Below the pieces are notes generated by a model that was not told the origin of the DNA, ran no database searches, and was given only the letters and a program-made list of their open reading frames with translations. A DNA stretch of 62,131 nt from Gammaproteobacteria bacterium (GTDB taxonomy: Bacteria; Pseudomonadota; Gammaproteobacteria; JAJPIJ01), in contig JAJPIJ010000003.1 of the NCBI GenBank assembly GCA_021324815.1, forward strand, positions 1-62,131. The letters are read 5' to 3'. The translations under genes and the position numbers were made by a program. Below, piece after piece: positions 16,133-27,172 of this stretch (positions are counted from its first letter, which is position 1; the number at the start of each line of letters is the position of its first letter).

Positions 16133-17533
16133 TCAAGCCGGCGGCTGGAGCAGGCGCTCGCGCAGGCGCGCGATGGCCGCGCGCACTTGCGCGGGCGCCG
16201 TGCCGCCAACATGGTTGCGCGCCGCCACCGAATTCTCGAGCCTCAAGGCCGCGAGCGCGTCCGCCTCGATTTTCGGGCTTAAGCGCCGCAACTCCTCGAG
16301 ATTCAGCTCGCTCAGGTCCTTGCCGGCATCGATGGCGTGCCGCACCGCCTGGCCGACAACGGCGTGGGCGTCGCGGAAGGGCACGCCCTTGCGCACCAGG
16401 TAATCGGCCAGATCGGTCGCCGTGGTGTAGCCGGCGCTGGCCGCTTTTTTCATGACCTCGCGCCTCACCTTGATGTGCGGCATCATGGCGGCGTACACGT
16501 CCAGGCACCGGTGCAGCGTATCCAAGGTGTCGAACAGCGGCTCCTTGTCCTCCTGGTTGTCGCGGTTGTAGGCCAGCGGCTGCGCCTTCATCAGCGTCAG
16601 CAGCGCCATCAAATGACCATACACGCGTCCGGTCTTGCCGCGCACCAGCTCCGGCACGTCGGGATTCTTCTTCTGCGGCATGATCGAGGAGCCGGTGCAG
16701 TAGGCGTCGCCGATGTCGACGAAGCCGAACTGCGCCGAGGACCACAGGATCAATTCCTCGGAGAACCGTGACAGGTGCATCATGATGAGCGCGGCGGCGG
16801 CGGCGAACTCGATGGCGAAATCGCGATCACTCACGGCGTCGAGCGAATTCTCCGCCACCGCGGCGAAGCCGAGCAGCCGGGCGGTGTAGTGCCGGTCGAT
16901 GGGAAAGGTGGTGCCGGCCAGCGCCGCCGCACCCAGCGGCAGCACGTTGACCCGCCGCCGGGCGTCGGCGAGCCGCGCCCGGTCGCGCATGAGCATCTCG
17001 CACCAGGCCAGCAGGTGGTGGCCGAGCGTGACGGGCTGCGCCGGCTGCAGGTGCGTGAAGCCGGGCATGATGGAATCCGCCTCCTGCTCGGCCAGCGACA
17101 GGAGGACGGTGATGAGCTGCCGAAGCTTCCCGTTGAGCGCGTCGATCTCGTCGCGCAGGTACAGCCGCAGATCGGTCGCCACCTGATCATTGCGCGAGCG
17201 GCCGGTGTGCAGCTTCTTGCCCACCTCACCGATGCGATCAATCAGCCGCGCCTCAATGTTCATGTGCACGTCCTCGAGTTCGTCCACCCAGGCGAATTCG
17301 CCCTGCTCGATGTCGATCCGGATGTTTTCCAGCCCCTCGACGATCCTCTGGCATTCATCAACCGTCAGCACGCCGGTGTGCGCCAGCATGCGGGCGTGGG
17401 CGATGGAGCCGCGGATGTCCTGGGCGTACAGGCGGCGGTCGAAACGCACCGAGGCGCTGAATTGCTCGACCAGCCGGTCGGTCGCCTCGGTGAAGCGGCC
17501 GCCCCAGGGCTTGTCTTCGGGTGCCTGCGACAT
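16133..17533 (-). CDS. argH: Argininosuccinate lyase
   Basis: ArgH cleaves argininosuccinate to arginine and fumarate, the last step of arginine synthesis. The 466 residues are full length. They contain the fumarase-superfamily signature [12 protein letters not shown] with its flexible catalytic-serine loop, the [15 protein letters not shown] segment and HTHLQPAQP-type region ([16 protein letters not shown]). The gene is divergent from algZ with a 110-base gap, an arrangement known from pseudomonads. Confidence 0.98.
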   Translation of the reverse strand: MSQAPEDKPWGGRFTEATDRLVEQFSASVRFDRRLYAQDIRGSIAHARMLAHTGVLTVDECQRIVEGLENIRIDIEQGEFAWVDELEDVHMNIEARLIDRIGEVGKKLHTGRSRNDQVATDLRLYLRDEIDALNGKLRQLITVLLSLAEQEADSIMPGFTHLQPAQPVTLGHHLLAWCEMLMRDRARLADARRRVNVLPLGAAALAGTTFPIDRHYTARLLGFAAVAENSLDAVSDRDFAIEFAAAAALIMMHLSRFSEELILWSSAQFGFVDIGDAYCTGSSIMPQKKNPDVPELVRGKTGRVYGHLMALLTLMKAQPLAYNRDNQEDKEPLFDTLDTLHRCLDVYAAMMPHIKVRREVMKKAASAGYTTATDLADYLVRKGVPFRDAHAVVGQAVRHAIDAGKDLSELNLEELRRLSPKIEADALAALRLENSVAARNHVGGTAPAQVRAAIARLRERLLQPPA

Positions 17534-17643
17534 GGCGTCAATCCGACGGGTTTGGGGGCGGCCAGTATAGCAGGCCGTTAAAACCTGTTGCGCGGAGACG
17601 GACGGATATATAGTGATCCGGGAAGGAGGGAATCGGAAGGCTC

Positions 17644-18693
17644 ATGAGCGGCGGCGGCTTGAGACGGGAGTTGTTCCTGCCGGATTTTTGCGCCGTCCGC
17701 AGCGTTTTCCTTGTGGTCGTGGCCGGGGAGTTGCTGGCATTCATCCTGACGCTTGCCGATACCATGAGTTTCCACGAACGCTGGGGCGATCTGGGACGGG
17801 TGTCCTTGTTCGTGCAGTGGGTGGCGCTGTCGTGCGCCGGCGTGCTGTGCCTGGCGCGCCGCTGGCTGTCGCGGCTTTCCGATGTTGCCGCCGCCCTGCT
17901 GGCCTACGGCGCCATGGTGCTGATCACCTATTTCCTGGCCGAGGCGGCCTGGTGGATCAACAACCACACCGCCAATGCGATCATCTACTCCACGCACATG
18001 GAGTTTTTGCAGCGCTCGCTTGGAATCAGCGCCATCATCTGCGCCGTCACGCTGCGCTACCTCTACATCCAGCACCACTGGCAGCGGCAGGTGCAGGCGG
18101 AGTCGCAGGCCCGCCTCCAGGCCCTGCAGGCGCGCATCCGCCCGCATTTCCTGTTCAACTGCATGAACGCCATCGCCAGCCTGACGCGCAGCCGGCCGGA
18201 GGCGGCCGAGAAGGTGGTGGAGGATCTCGCCGATCTGCTGCGCGCGAGCCTGAGCGAGGCGAGCCAGCAGGTGCCGCTCGCGGAGGAACTCAAACTCTGC
18301 CGGCAGTATCTCGACATTGAAAAACAGCGGCTCGGGGAGCGCCTGCAGGTGGAATGGCACGTCGAATCACTGCCGGAGGACGCCGGCCTGCCGGCGCTGA
18401 CGCTGCAACCGTTGATCGAGAACGCCATCTATCACGGCATCGAGCCGCGCACCGGCGGCGGCACCATACGCATCAGCGGCGGGCGCGGGGGGGACGGGGC
18501 GCTTGCCATCGTCATCGAGAATCCGCTGGCCGGCGGCGGTGAGTCGCGCTATGAGGGCAACCGGCTGGCGCAGGACAACGTGCGCCAGCGCCTGGCGGCG
18601 GTGTTCGGGCCGGCCGGGCGGCTGGTGGTGGAGGGCGGCCCGCACCGCTACCGCGTCACCGTCTCCATTCCCTACCGGCGGCAGGGCGCATGA
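17644..18693 (+). CDS. algZ: AlgZ/FimS-type sensor histidine kinase (LytS family)
   Basis: The 349-residue sensor has an N-terminal block of about four to five membrane helices (residues 15-140) and the His_kinase domain typical of LytS/AlgZ. The phospho-acceptor His168 lies in LQARIRPHFLFNCMNAIASL, and an HATPase fold includes LTLQPLIENAIYHGI. The canonical HisKA is absent, as expected for this group. GGAAGG lies upstream of the ATG. It overlaps algR by 4 bases (ATGA). In Pseudomonas the FimS-AlgR pair controls alginate and type IV pilus genes. Here the same window also holds PilSR and pilA, so a pilus role is plausible. Confidence 0.92.
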   Translation: MSGGGLRRELFLPDFCAVRSVFLVVVAGELLAFILTLADTMSFHERWGDLGRVSLFVQWVALSCAGVLCLARRWLSRLSDVAAALLAYGAMVLITYFLAEAAWWINNHTANAIIYSTHMEFLQRSLGISAIICAVTLRYLYIQHHWQRQVQAESQARLQALQARIRPHFLFNCMNAIASLTRSRPEAAEKVVEDLADLLRASLSEASQQVPLAEELKLCRQYLDIEKQRLGERLQVEWHVESLPEDAGLPALTLQPLIENAIYHGIEPRTGGGTIRISGGRGGDGALAIVIENPLAGGGESRYEGNRLAQDNVRQRLAAVFGPAGRLVVEGGPHRYRVTVSIPYRRQGA

Positions 18694-19427
18694 AGGTCCT
18701 GATCGCCGATGATGAGCCGCTGGCCCGCGAGCGCCTGCGCGCGCTGCTCGCGGACATGAAGGGCGTGGAGATTTCCGGCGAGGCCGCCAACGGGCTGGAG
18801 GTCATCGAGCGGGTCAACGATGCGCGCCCCGACGTCGTGTTGATGGACATCCGCATGCCGGCCCTGGACGGCCTCGAGGCGGCGCGGCACCTCGCCGCCA
18901 TGCCGCCGCGGCCGCCGGCGGTCATCTTTACCACCGCCTGCGGCGACCATGCGCTGGCTGCCTTCGAGGCCAACGCCGTCGATTACCTGCTCAAGCCCAT
19001 CCGACGCGAGCGGCTGGCCGCCGCGCTGGAGCGCGCGCAGATGCTCAATCGCGGCAGGATGTCGGCGCTGGCCTCCGGCCAGCGGCGCACGCATCTCGGC
19101 GCCGTGGTCAAGGGCCGGCTGCAGTTGATCCCCGTGGAGGACGTCGTCTATCTGCAGGCCGATCAGAAATACGTGACCGTGGCCTGCAGGGACGGCAGCG
19201 ACGTGTTGATCGATGAATCCCTCAGGTCGCTGGAAGCGGAGTTCGCCGATCTCTTTCTGCGCATCCACCGCAACACGCTGGTGGCGATCGCCGATGTCGC
19301 CGCCCTGGAGAAGAAGGGGGAGGGGGAAACCGTCCTGCGCATGAGGCACCGCGGGGAGCGGCTGCCCGTCAGCCGCCGCCACTTGAGCGAGGCGCGGGCG
19401 CGCCTGCGTCATCCGCGCCGGCCCTGA
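18690..19427 (+). CDS. algR: AlgR-type LytTR response regulator
   Basis: The 245 residues have an N-terminal receiver with phospho-acceptor Asp53 (VVLMDIRMP), acidic pocket Asp7/Asp8 and a conserved Lys in LLKPI. A LytTR DNA-binding domain spans residues 135-240 (DVVYLQADQKYVTV...FLRIHRNTLVAIADVAALEKK). It would dimerise and bind direct repeats at target promoters. It is encoded directly behind its kinase. In pseudomonads hemC/hemD follow algR; here the convergent clpB gene ends 13 bases later instead. Confidence 0.94.
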   Translation: MKVLIADDEPLARERLRALLADMKGVEISGEAANGLEVIERVNDARPDVVLMDIRMPALDGLEAARHLAAMPPRPPAVIFTTACGDHALAAFEANAVDYLLKPIRRERLAAALERAQMLNRGRMSALASGQRRTHLGAVVKGRLQLIPVEDVVYLQADQKYVTVACRDGSDVLIDESLRSLEAEFADLFLRIHRNTLVAIADVAALEKKGEGETVLRMRHRGERLPVSRRHLSEARARLRHPRRP

Positions 19428-19440
19428 ATTCCGCCGTTGC

Positions 19441-22050
<2,610 letters not shown>

Positions 22051-22082
22051 GAATTATGTTCCGTTAGCCCATGGAATATCCC

Positions 22083-22112
22083 ATAAATGGGGGCGGTTTT
22101 CATGGAATCAAG
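22083..22112 (-). promoter_or_regulatory. Heat-shock (sigma-32) promoter of clpB
   Basis: Read on the minus strand, CTTGATT (22106-22112) is followed by a 13-base spacer and CCCCATTTAT (22083-22092). This is close to the RpoH consensus CTTGAAA - 13/14 - CCCCATNT. Transcription would start about 25 bases before the clpB ATG. Confidence 0.8.
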
Positions 22113-22175
22113 TCATGTTGTCTGGCATATTTACGCGGAGGGCCGGCCGCGAAAAAGTAGCATAAAAAATCTTGC

Positions 22176-23720
22176 ATGAGTGACGTCAGGCCCTCGACCC
22201 CTTTTCTTGTCATCCTCCTGGTGCTGATCGCGGCGCTGTGCATCGCCTATGCGTGGCAGGCGGAGGTTGCGGGCCTGGTGGGCGATGACGCCATCTATCT
22301 GTTGATGGCGGATTTCTTCTGCCCCTATGACGGCGCCGCCCGCGCGGAGGCGGCCTTTGTCATGAAATTCAGCGGGTTCCCACCGCTCTACCCCGCCCTG
22401 CTCGCAATCGCTGGAGCGGGAAGCAGGCATATATTGCTGGCACACTGGCTCACGGCCCTGTGCATCACCGCCGCCGCCGCGCTGTATTGGTGCTGGCTGG
22501 TCAGGGAAGGGGTGGGCCGTTGTTCCGCCTTGCTCTTGAGCGGCATGTTTTTATTGCTGCCCGGCACGATGATCCTGGCGATGGATTTATGGAGTGAACA
22601 TCTTTACCTGGCCCTGACCTTGATCGCCTTGCTGCTCGCACAATACGCTGCAAAGACGGGGAGGGGGTGGCTGGGTGTCGCGGTGCTCGCCGCGTTATTG
22701 CCGCTCACTCGCTCGGCGGGCCTGACCTTCATCATCGCCGCCTGGCTTTTTTTCATCGTTCACAGGGCCCCCAATCGCGGGCGGCTGATCGCCGTGAGTG
22801 TGACGCCATTGCTCGCGTGGGCGCTGGTCTCGCTTTCGTTCAAATCCTATGTGTCCTACAACTCAATATTCGGGAATTTTTTGTCGGCGCTGTCCTCCAG
22901 CGATGTTCTGCCGGTGATTGAATTTCAAATGCGCAATCTCTGGCAGGGATGGCACAAGAGCTTCGATTTCGAAGGGCGTGGCTACAGCGCCGTGGCCCCG
23001 GCGCTGCTGCTTTTCTCGGTTCCGGCGGGATGGTGGAGCCGTTTCAGGAGGGCGCGGCTGGACGCCCTGTATCTGCCGCTTTATGTGGCATTGATCATCC
23101 TCTGGCCGTCGTTGAATCAAATGACGCGGTTTCTTTACGTTGTCATGCCCTTCCTGCTGTATTACGGGTTCGCGGGCTTCTCCATGATGATAAAAAAATA
23201 CACCTCGGCCGGCGTCGCCCGGGTGTTGCAGGTGTTGTTTCTGGCGCTGATCGCTGTTTCCAGCGCGCCGTCCACGGCGCAGATCCTGGCTCGCAGAATG
23301 AATCCACCGGCGCCGGATCTCGCCGCCTATGCCGCCACCGCGACATGGGTGGAGGCGGCGGACCCGCTGGAAGGGGAGACCGCGCTCAGAATCCTGAAAC
23401 ATTTTGCCGCCGTCTTCCGGAAAGCGGCAAATTACGTGGCGCCCGACCAGTGCGTACTGACGGCATATCCGGAGCGGTTCATGCTTTATGCCCGCCGCCT
23501 TGCGTTTCCACCGCCGACGCTGGAGGCCGATCAAAGGGAATTTGATCGCGGCATGGCGCGGTGCAGGTATGTCGAGGTTTTCTGGCTCAATACCCATCCT
23601 TATTATCCGCCCGCCTATCCGCTGAACAGGCTCAATGGACGGGGAAAGCTGTTGTTCGTTTCCAAGATGTCCGGCGAGCCGAACGCCCCCGCGGTGACCG
23701 GCCTGTTGCAATTGCGCTGA
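22176..23720 (+). CDS. GT-C-like polytopic membrane glycosyltransferase, unknown substrate
   Basis: The 514-residue protein has about ten membrane helices and a C-terminal soluble region of roughly 130 residues. An acidic pair lies in the first extracytoplasmic loop (GLVGDDAIYLL), followed by SGFPPLYPALLA, as in GT-C enzymes of the PMT/ArnT type that use polyprenyl-phosphate sugars. The family match is by topology and motif only. It stands alone between clpB and a ZIP transporter gene, and has no strong ribosome site. Its codon use looks slightly less GC-rich than its neighbours (ATA, TTT and TTA codons). Substrate and acceptor are unknown. Confidence 0.65.
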   Translation: MSDVRPSTPFLVILLVLIAALCIAYAWQAEVAGLVGDDAIYLLMADFFCPYDGAARAEAAFVMKFSGFPPLYPALLAIAGAGSRHILLAHWLTALCITAAAALYWCWLVREGVGRCSALLLSGMFLLLPGTMILAMDLWSEHLYLALTLIALLLAQYAAKTGRGWLGVAVLAALLPLTRSAGLTFIIAAWLFFIVHRAPNRGRLIAVSVTPLLAWALVSLSFKSYVSYNSIFGNFLSALSSSDVLPVIEFQMRNLWQGWHKSFDFEGRGYSAVAPALLLFSVPAGWWSRFRRARLDALYLPLYVALIILWPSLNQMTRFLYVVMPFLLYYGFAGFSMMIKKYTSAGVARVLQVLFLALIAVSSAPSTAQILARRMNPPAPDLAAYAATATWVEAADPLEGETALRILKHFAAVFRKAANYVAPDQCVLTAYPERFMLYARRLAFPPPTLEADQREFDRGMARCRYVEVFWLNTHPYYPPAYPLNRLNGRGKLLFVSKMSGEPNAPAVTGLLQLR

Positions 23721-23762
23721 GCGTGGATTGGACGGCCGTCCTGATGGCGAAGAAGACGGGCA

Positions 23763-24545
23763 TCAGTGCAGCACGGCCTCGGCGGCGGCGATCGTGGCAA
23801 TCCCCAGCGCGATCAACAGCACCTGCTGCGATGATTCGCGCGGCGAGGTGCGTTCGTGCAGTCCCGGGATCAGATCCGCCACGGCGATGTAGATGAAACT
23901 GGCCACCGCCACGGCGATGAGATAAGGCAGCACGGCGCTGGACCGGGAGAGGCTGGCCCATGTTAGGAGGCCGCCGAATATTGTGGTGAGGCTGGAAATC
24001 ATGTTCCAGAGGAAGGCCTGACCGCGCCCGAAGCCGCTGTTCAGCAATATGGCGAAATCCCCCAGTTCCTGCGGGATCTCGTGCGCGGCGACCGCCAGTG
24101 CGGTCAGCACGCCGAGGCGAAAGTCGGTCAGAAAGGTGGCGCCGATCAACACGCCGTCGACGAAGTTGTGGATGCCGTCGCCGAGGATGATCAGCAGACC
24201 CGTGGCGCGTTGCCGTGCGTTGTGAACCTCCGGGGCATGACCTTCGCAGTTGCTGTGATGACAGTGACGCCAGATGACGAGCTTTTCCAGGATGAAGAAC
24301 AGCAGCAGGCCGCCCAGCACCGTGGCCGTGATGGCCTCCGTGCCGGCGCCACCGCCGCCCTTGAGGGCCTCCGGCAGCAGTCCCATAAATGCGGCGCCGA
24401 GCAGGGCGCCGGTGGCGAAACTGACGAGGTGCGGCAGCATTATCGCGCGCCGCGCCGGCGGCAGCAGCAGGAAAACGGCCGCCGCCAGCACGCTGAGCAC
24501 GCCCCCGAGGAGACAGAATAAAATGATCGAGACAAGCAGGGACAT
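23763..24545 (-). CDS. ZIP-family metal transporter
   Basis: The 260-residue protein has about eight membrane helices. Helix 4 carries HNFVDG (His126, Asn127, Asp130) and helix 5 HEIPQELGD (His155, Glu156, Glu160), the binuclear metal site of ZIP carriers. A short cytoplasmic loop with HCHHSNCEGHAPEVH (residues 94-108) is a likely metal sensor or ligand. ZIP proteins import zinc or iron down a gradient; bacterial ZupT/ZIPB have broad specificity. It sits 44 bases after pgeF on the same strand. This could give the cell a second route for zinc besides the ABC system. Confidence 0.93.
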   Translation of the reverse strand: MSLLVSIILFCLLGGVLSVLAAAVFLLLPPARRAIMLPHLVSFATGALLGAAFMGLLPEALKGGGGAGTEAITATVLGGLLLFFILEKLVIWRHCHHSNCEGHAPEVHNARQRATGLLIILGDGIHNFVDGVLIGATFLTDFRLGVLTALAVAAHEIPQELGDFAILLNSGFGRGQAFLWNMISSLTTIFGGLLTWASLSRSSAVLPYLIAVAVASFIYIAVADLIPGLHERTSPRESSQQVLLIALGIATIAAAEAVLH

Positions 24546-24589
24546 GGCCGGAAATTTCGAGTTGAGCCGCGGCTATCGTAGCAGGCCGG

Positions 24590-25336
24590 TCAGGCCGGCG
24601 CAGGCTCAATCCAGATCAGGCTGGCCATGCGGCCGGTTTCACCGTCGCGGCGGAAGGAAAAGAACCGGTCACGCTCCGCATGGGTGCACCACGTGCCACC
24701 GTAAACGCGCTCAACGCCGCCCCGGCGCAGAAGGGCGCGGCCGATGGCGTACAAATCCGCGAGATAATGGCCGGGCCGCGACGGCGCAAACGCCGCCAGC
24801 ACATCCGTGCCGCGGGCGATAAAGGCCCGGCGCACTTCCTCGCCGACTTCGTAGTGGCGGGCGCTGATGGCGGGCCCCAGCCAGGCGAGAAGCCGGCGCC
24901 GCGGCGAACGGAAGCGCCCCAGCCCCTCCTCGACGATGCCGGCGGCCAGTCCCCGCCAGCCGCAATGCAGCGCCGCGATCTCGTTGCCCTCCTCGTTGCA
25001 CAACAGCAGCGGCAGGCAGTCCGCCGTCAGCACCGCGCAGACGACGCCGGGCGCATCCGCATAGGCGCCGTCGGCGTTGCGATCGCGATCCTTCCCCGCG
25101 TCGATCACCCGCGAGCCGTGGTGCTGTTCGAGCCAAACCGGCTCGCCGTGGAGCAGCAACGCCGCGCGCAGCCTCCGGCGGTTGCGCTGGACGTCGCCGG
25201 AGTCATCGCCCACATGGGACGCCAGATTGAGGCTCGCGTACGGCGCCGCGCTGCAACCGCACGTGCGCAGCGTGGTGAGCGCACGCACCGCCGGCGCCGC
25301 CGGCCAGTCGGATGTGATCCACGCCACTGACGGCAT
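24590..25336 (-). CDS. pgeF: Laccase-domain protein PgeF (YfiH, peptidoglycan editing factor)
   Basis: The 248-residue protein carries the conserved His-Cys-His metal triad of the family: His73 in EQHHGSRV, Cys107 in LTADCLPLL and His124 in ALHCGWRGL. These proteins hydrolyse wrongly incorporated L-Ser from muropeptide precursors and also show polyphenol oxidase and purine nucleosidase activity in vitro. I chose the ATG at 25336, which has GTGGAGACAAGG just before it; a GTG at 25348 is possible. It follows rluD closely on the same strand, the standard rluD-pgeF order. Confidence 0.94.
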   Translation of the reverse strand: MPSVAWITSDWPAAPAVRALTTLRTCGCSAAPYASLNLASHVGDDSGDVQRNRRRLRAALLLHGEPVWLEQHHGSRVIDAGKDRDRNADGAYADAPGVVCAVLTADCLPLLLCNEEGNEIAALHCGWRGLAAGIVEEGLGRFRSPRRRLLAWLGPAISARHYEVGEEVRRAFIARGTDVLAAFAPSRPGHYLADLYAIGRALLRRGGVERVYGGTWCTHAERDRFFSFRRDGETGRMASLIWIEPAPA

Positions 25337-25360
25337 CCTTGTCTCCACAAGAAGACGGCC

Positions 25361-26344
25361 CTATTTCGAGGCGGGGGAAAGCAACATCCGCAACAATTGC
25401 CGCATATCGGCCGGCAGGGGCGAATTCCACACCATGCGTCGACCGTCGGCCGGATGCTGCAAAACGAGGCGCGTGGCGTGCAGCGCCTGGCGTTTGAAGC
25501 CGCGCAGCGCCTTGATGAGTTCGGCGCTCGCGGACGGGGGGAGGCGCACGCGGCCGCCGTACGCGGGATCGCCGACCAGCGGATGTCCGATATGCGCCAG
25601 ATGCACCCGGATTTGATGCGTGCGGCCGGTCTCGAGTTTGACGCGCAGATGGGCGTGGGCGGCGAAGCGGCGCAATACGCGGTAATGCGTGACCGCAGGC
25701 CGGCCGTCCCCGACGACGGCCATGTGCGTGCGGCGGCGGCGGTGCCTGCCGAGCGGTTGATCGATGGTGCCGCCCGCGGTCGGCACGCCCTGCACGACGG
25801 CCTCGTACTCGCGCGTGATCCGCCGTTTCTGCAACTGGGAAATCAGGCGGGTGTGAGCGCGCGGCGAGCGCGCCACCACCAGCAGGCCGGAAGTGTCCTT
25901 GTCCAGCCGATGGACAATGCCGGCGCGCGGCAGTTGCCTGAGTTCGGGCGCGTGGTGCAGCAGGGCGTTGGCGAGCGTGCCCGCGGGGTTGCCGGCGCCC
26001 GGATGGACCACCAACCCCGCCGGCTTGTCGATGACGATGATGTCCCTGTCCTCGTAGACGATCGGCAATGTGGCCGGCTGCGCCTCCCATTCCGATTTCG
26101 TCTGCGACGGAACGCGCAGGTGGACGCTGTCGCCCGCGTGCACGCGGGCGCGCGGGCGCGCCAGGGCGTCGTTCAGCCGCACCCCGCCGGCCTCGATGAG
26201 CCCTTTGAGCAGCGTCCGCGAGAAATCGGGAAACATGATGGCGAGCGCCCTGTCCAGCCGGACGCCGTCCAGCCCGCCCGGAATCAGCGCGCGCCGGACG
26301 TCGTCCTGATCTGACTGCATTGCCGGGGGCTTGGGGGTCGCCAT
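25361..26344 (-). CDS. rluD: 23S rRNA pseudouridine synthase RluD
   Basis: RluD modifies uridines of 23S rRNA helix 69 (positions 1911/1915/1917 in E. coli). The 327 residues start with an S4 domain (RLDRALAIMFPDFSRTLLKGLIEAGGVRLN) and continue with the RluA-type catalytic domain. The catalytic Asp148 lies in HRLDKDTSG, with later RTHQIRVHLAHIGHPLVGDPAYGG. The start is uncertain: ATG at 26344, or 26320 (MQSDQDD). It is divergent from bamD with only 33 bases between, as in many gammaproteobacteria. Confidence 0.95.
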   Translation of the reverse strand: MATPKPPAMQSDQDDVRRALIPGGLDGVRLDRALAIMFPDFSRTLLKGLIEAGGVRLNDALARPRARVHAGDSVHLRVPSQTKSEWEAQPATLPIVYEDRDIIVIDKPAGLVVHPGAGNPAGTLANALLHHAPELRQLPRAGIVHRLDKDTSGLLVVARSPRAHTRLISQLQKRRITREYEAVVQGVPTAGGTIDQPLGRHRRRRTHMAVVGDGRPAVTHYRVLRRFAAHAHLRVKLETGRTHQIRVHLAHIGHPLVGDPAYGGRVRLPPSASAELIKALRGFKRQALHATRLVLQHPADGRRMVWNSPLPADMRQLLRMLLSPASK

Positions 26345-26377
26345 ACAATGCAGGATGTTTAACGACGGAGTCTTAAA

Positions 26378-27172
26378 GTGCAAGTATCGCTGAAACCCGG
26401 TTTCCTGTTCGTCCTGCTGCTCGCCACCGCGGTTCTCCCGGCGTGTTCGTACTTCAGCACGGAAAAAAAAGACGAGACGGAAGGGTGGAGCGAGGAGCGC
26501 CTGTACAACGAGTCCAAGGGACTGCTCGATTCCGGCCAGTACAAGTCGGCGGCGGAGAACTTCGAGAAATTGCAGTCGCGCTATCCCTTTGGTCCACATT
26601 CCCAGCAGGCCCAGCTGGACCTGGCCTACGCCTATTACAAGGAGGATGAATACGCCTCCGCCGTGGCGGCCTGCGATCGCTTCATCAAGATTTATCCCGG
26701 CAGTCCGGCAGTCGATTATGCCCACTATCTCAAGGGGCTGGCCAACTACAACCAGAACAAGGGGCTGCTGGATCGGTTTCTGCCCACCGACACGGCGCAG
26801 CGCGATCAGGGTGCGGCGGTCGATTCCTTCAACGATTTCTCCGAACTGCTGAAGAAATATCCCGACAGCAAATACGCCGAGGACGCCCGCCAGCGCATGG
26901 TGCACCTGCGCGACCTGCTGGCGCGGCAGGAGGTCAACATCGCCAACTACTACATGCGCCGCGGCGCCTACATCGCCGCCGCCAACCGCGCGCGCTACGT
27001 GGTTGAGAACTACCAGCAGACCACCGTCATGCCGGAGGCCTTGACCATCATGGCCAAGGCCTACAAGGTGCTGCAGATGGATGATCTTTCCAACGACGCC
27101 CTGCGTGTGCTGGAATTGAACTTCCCCAACTATCCGGGCATCGAGGAAGTGCGCAATACGGTGGTCAAGTGA
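26378..27172 (+). CDS. bamD: Outer-membrane assembly lipoprotein BamD
   Basis: BamD is the essential TPR lipoprotein of the BAM complex that inserts outer-membrane beta-barrels. The 264-residue protein has a lipobox (AVLPAC, lipidated Cys23). TPR units follow: ERLYNESKGLLDSGQYKSAAENFEKLQSRYPFG and QAQLDLAYAYYKEDEYASAVAACDRFIKIYP, then further copies. The start is GTG with CGGAG upstream. The 3' end overlaps the convergent nadE gene by 8 bases. Confidence 0.97.
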   Translation: MQVSLKPGFLFVLLLATAVLPACSYFSTEKKDETEGWSEERLYNESKGLLDSGQYKSAAENFEKLQSRYPFGPHSQQAQLDLAYAYYKEDEYASAVAACDRFIKIYPGSPAVDYAHYLKGLANYNQNKGLLDRFLPTDTAQRDQGAAVDSFNDFSELLKKYPDSKYAEDARQRMVHLRDLLARQEVNIANYYMRRGAYIAAANRARYVVENYQQTTVMPEALTIMAKAYKVLQMDDLSNDALRVLELNFPNYPGIEEVRNTVVK

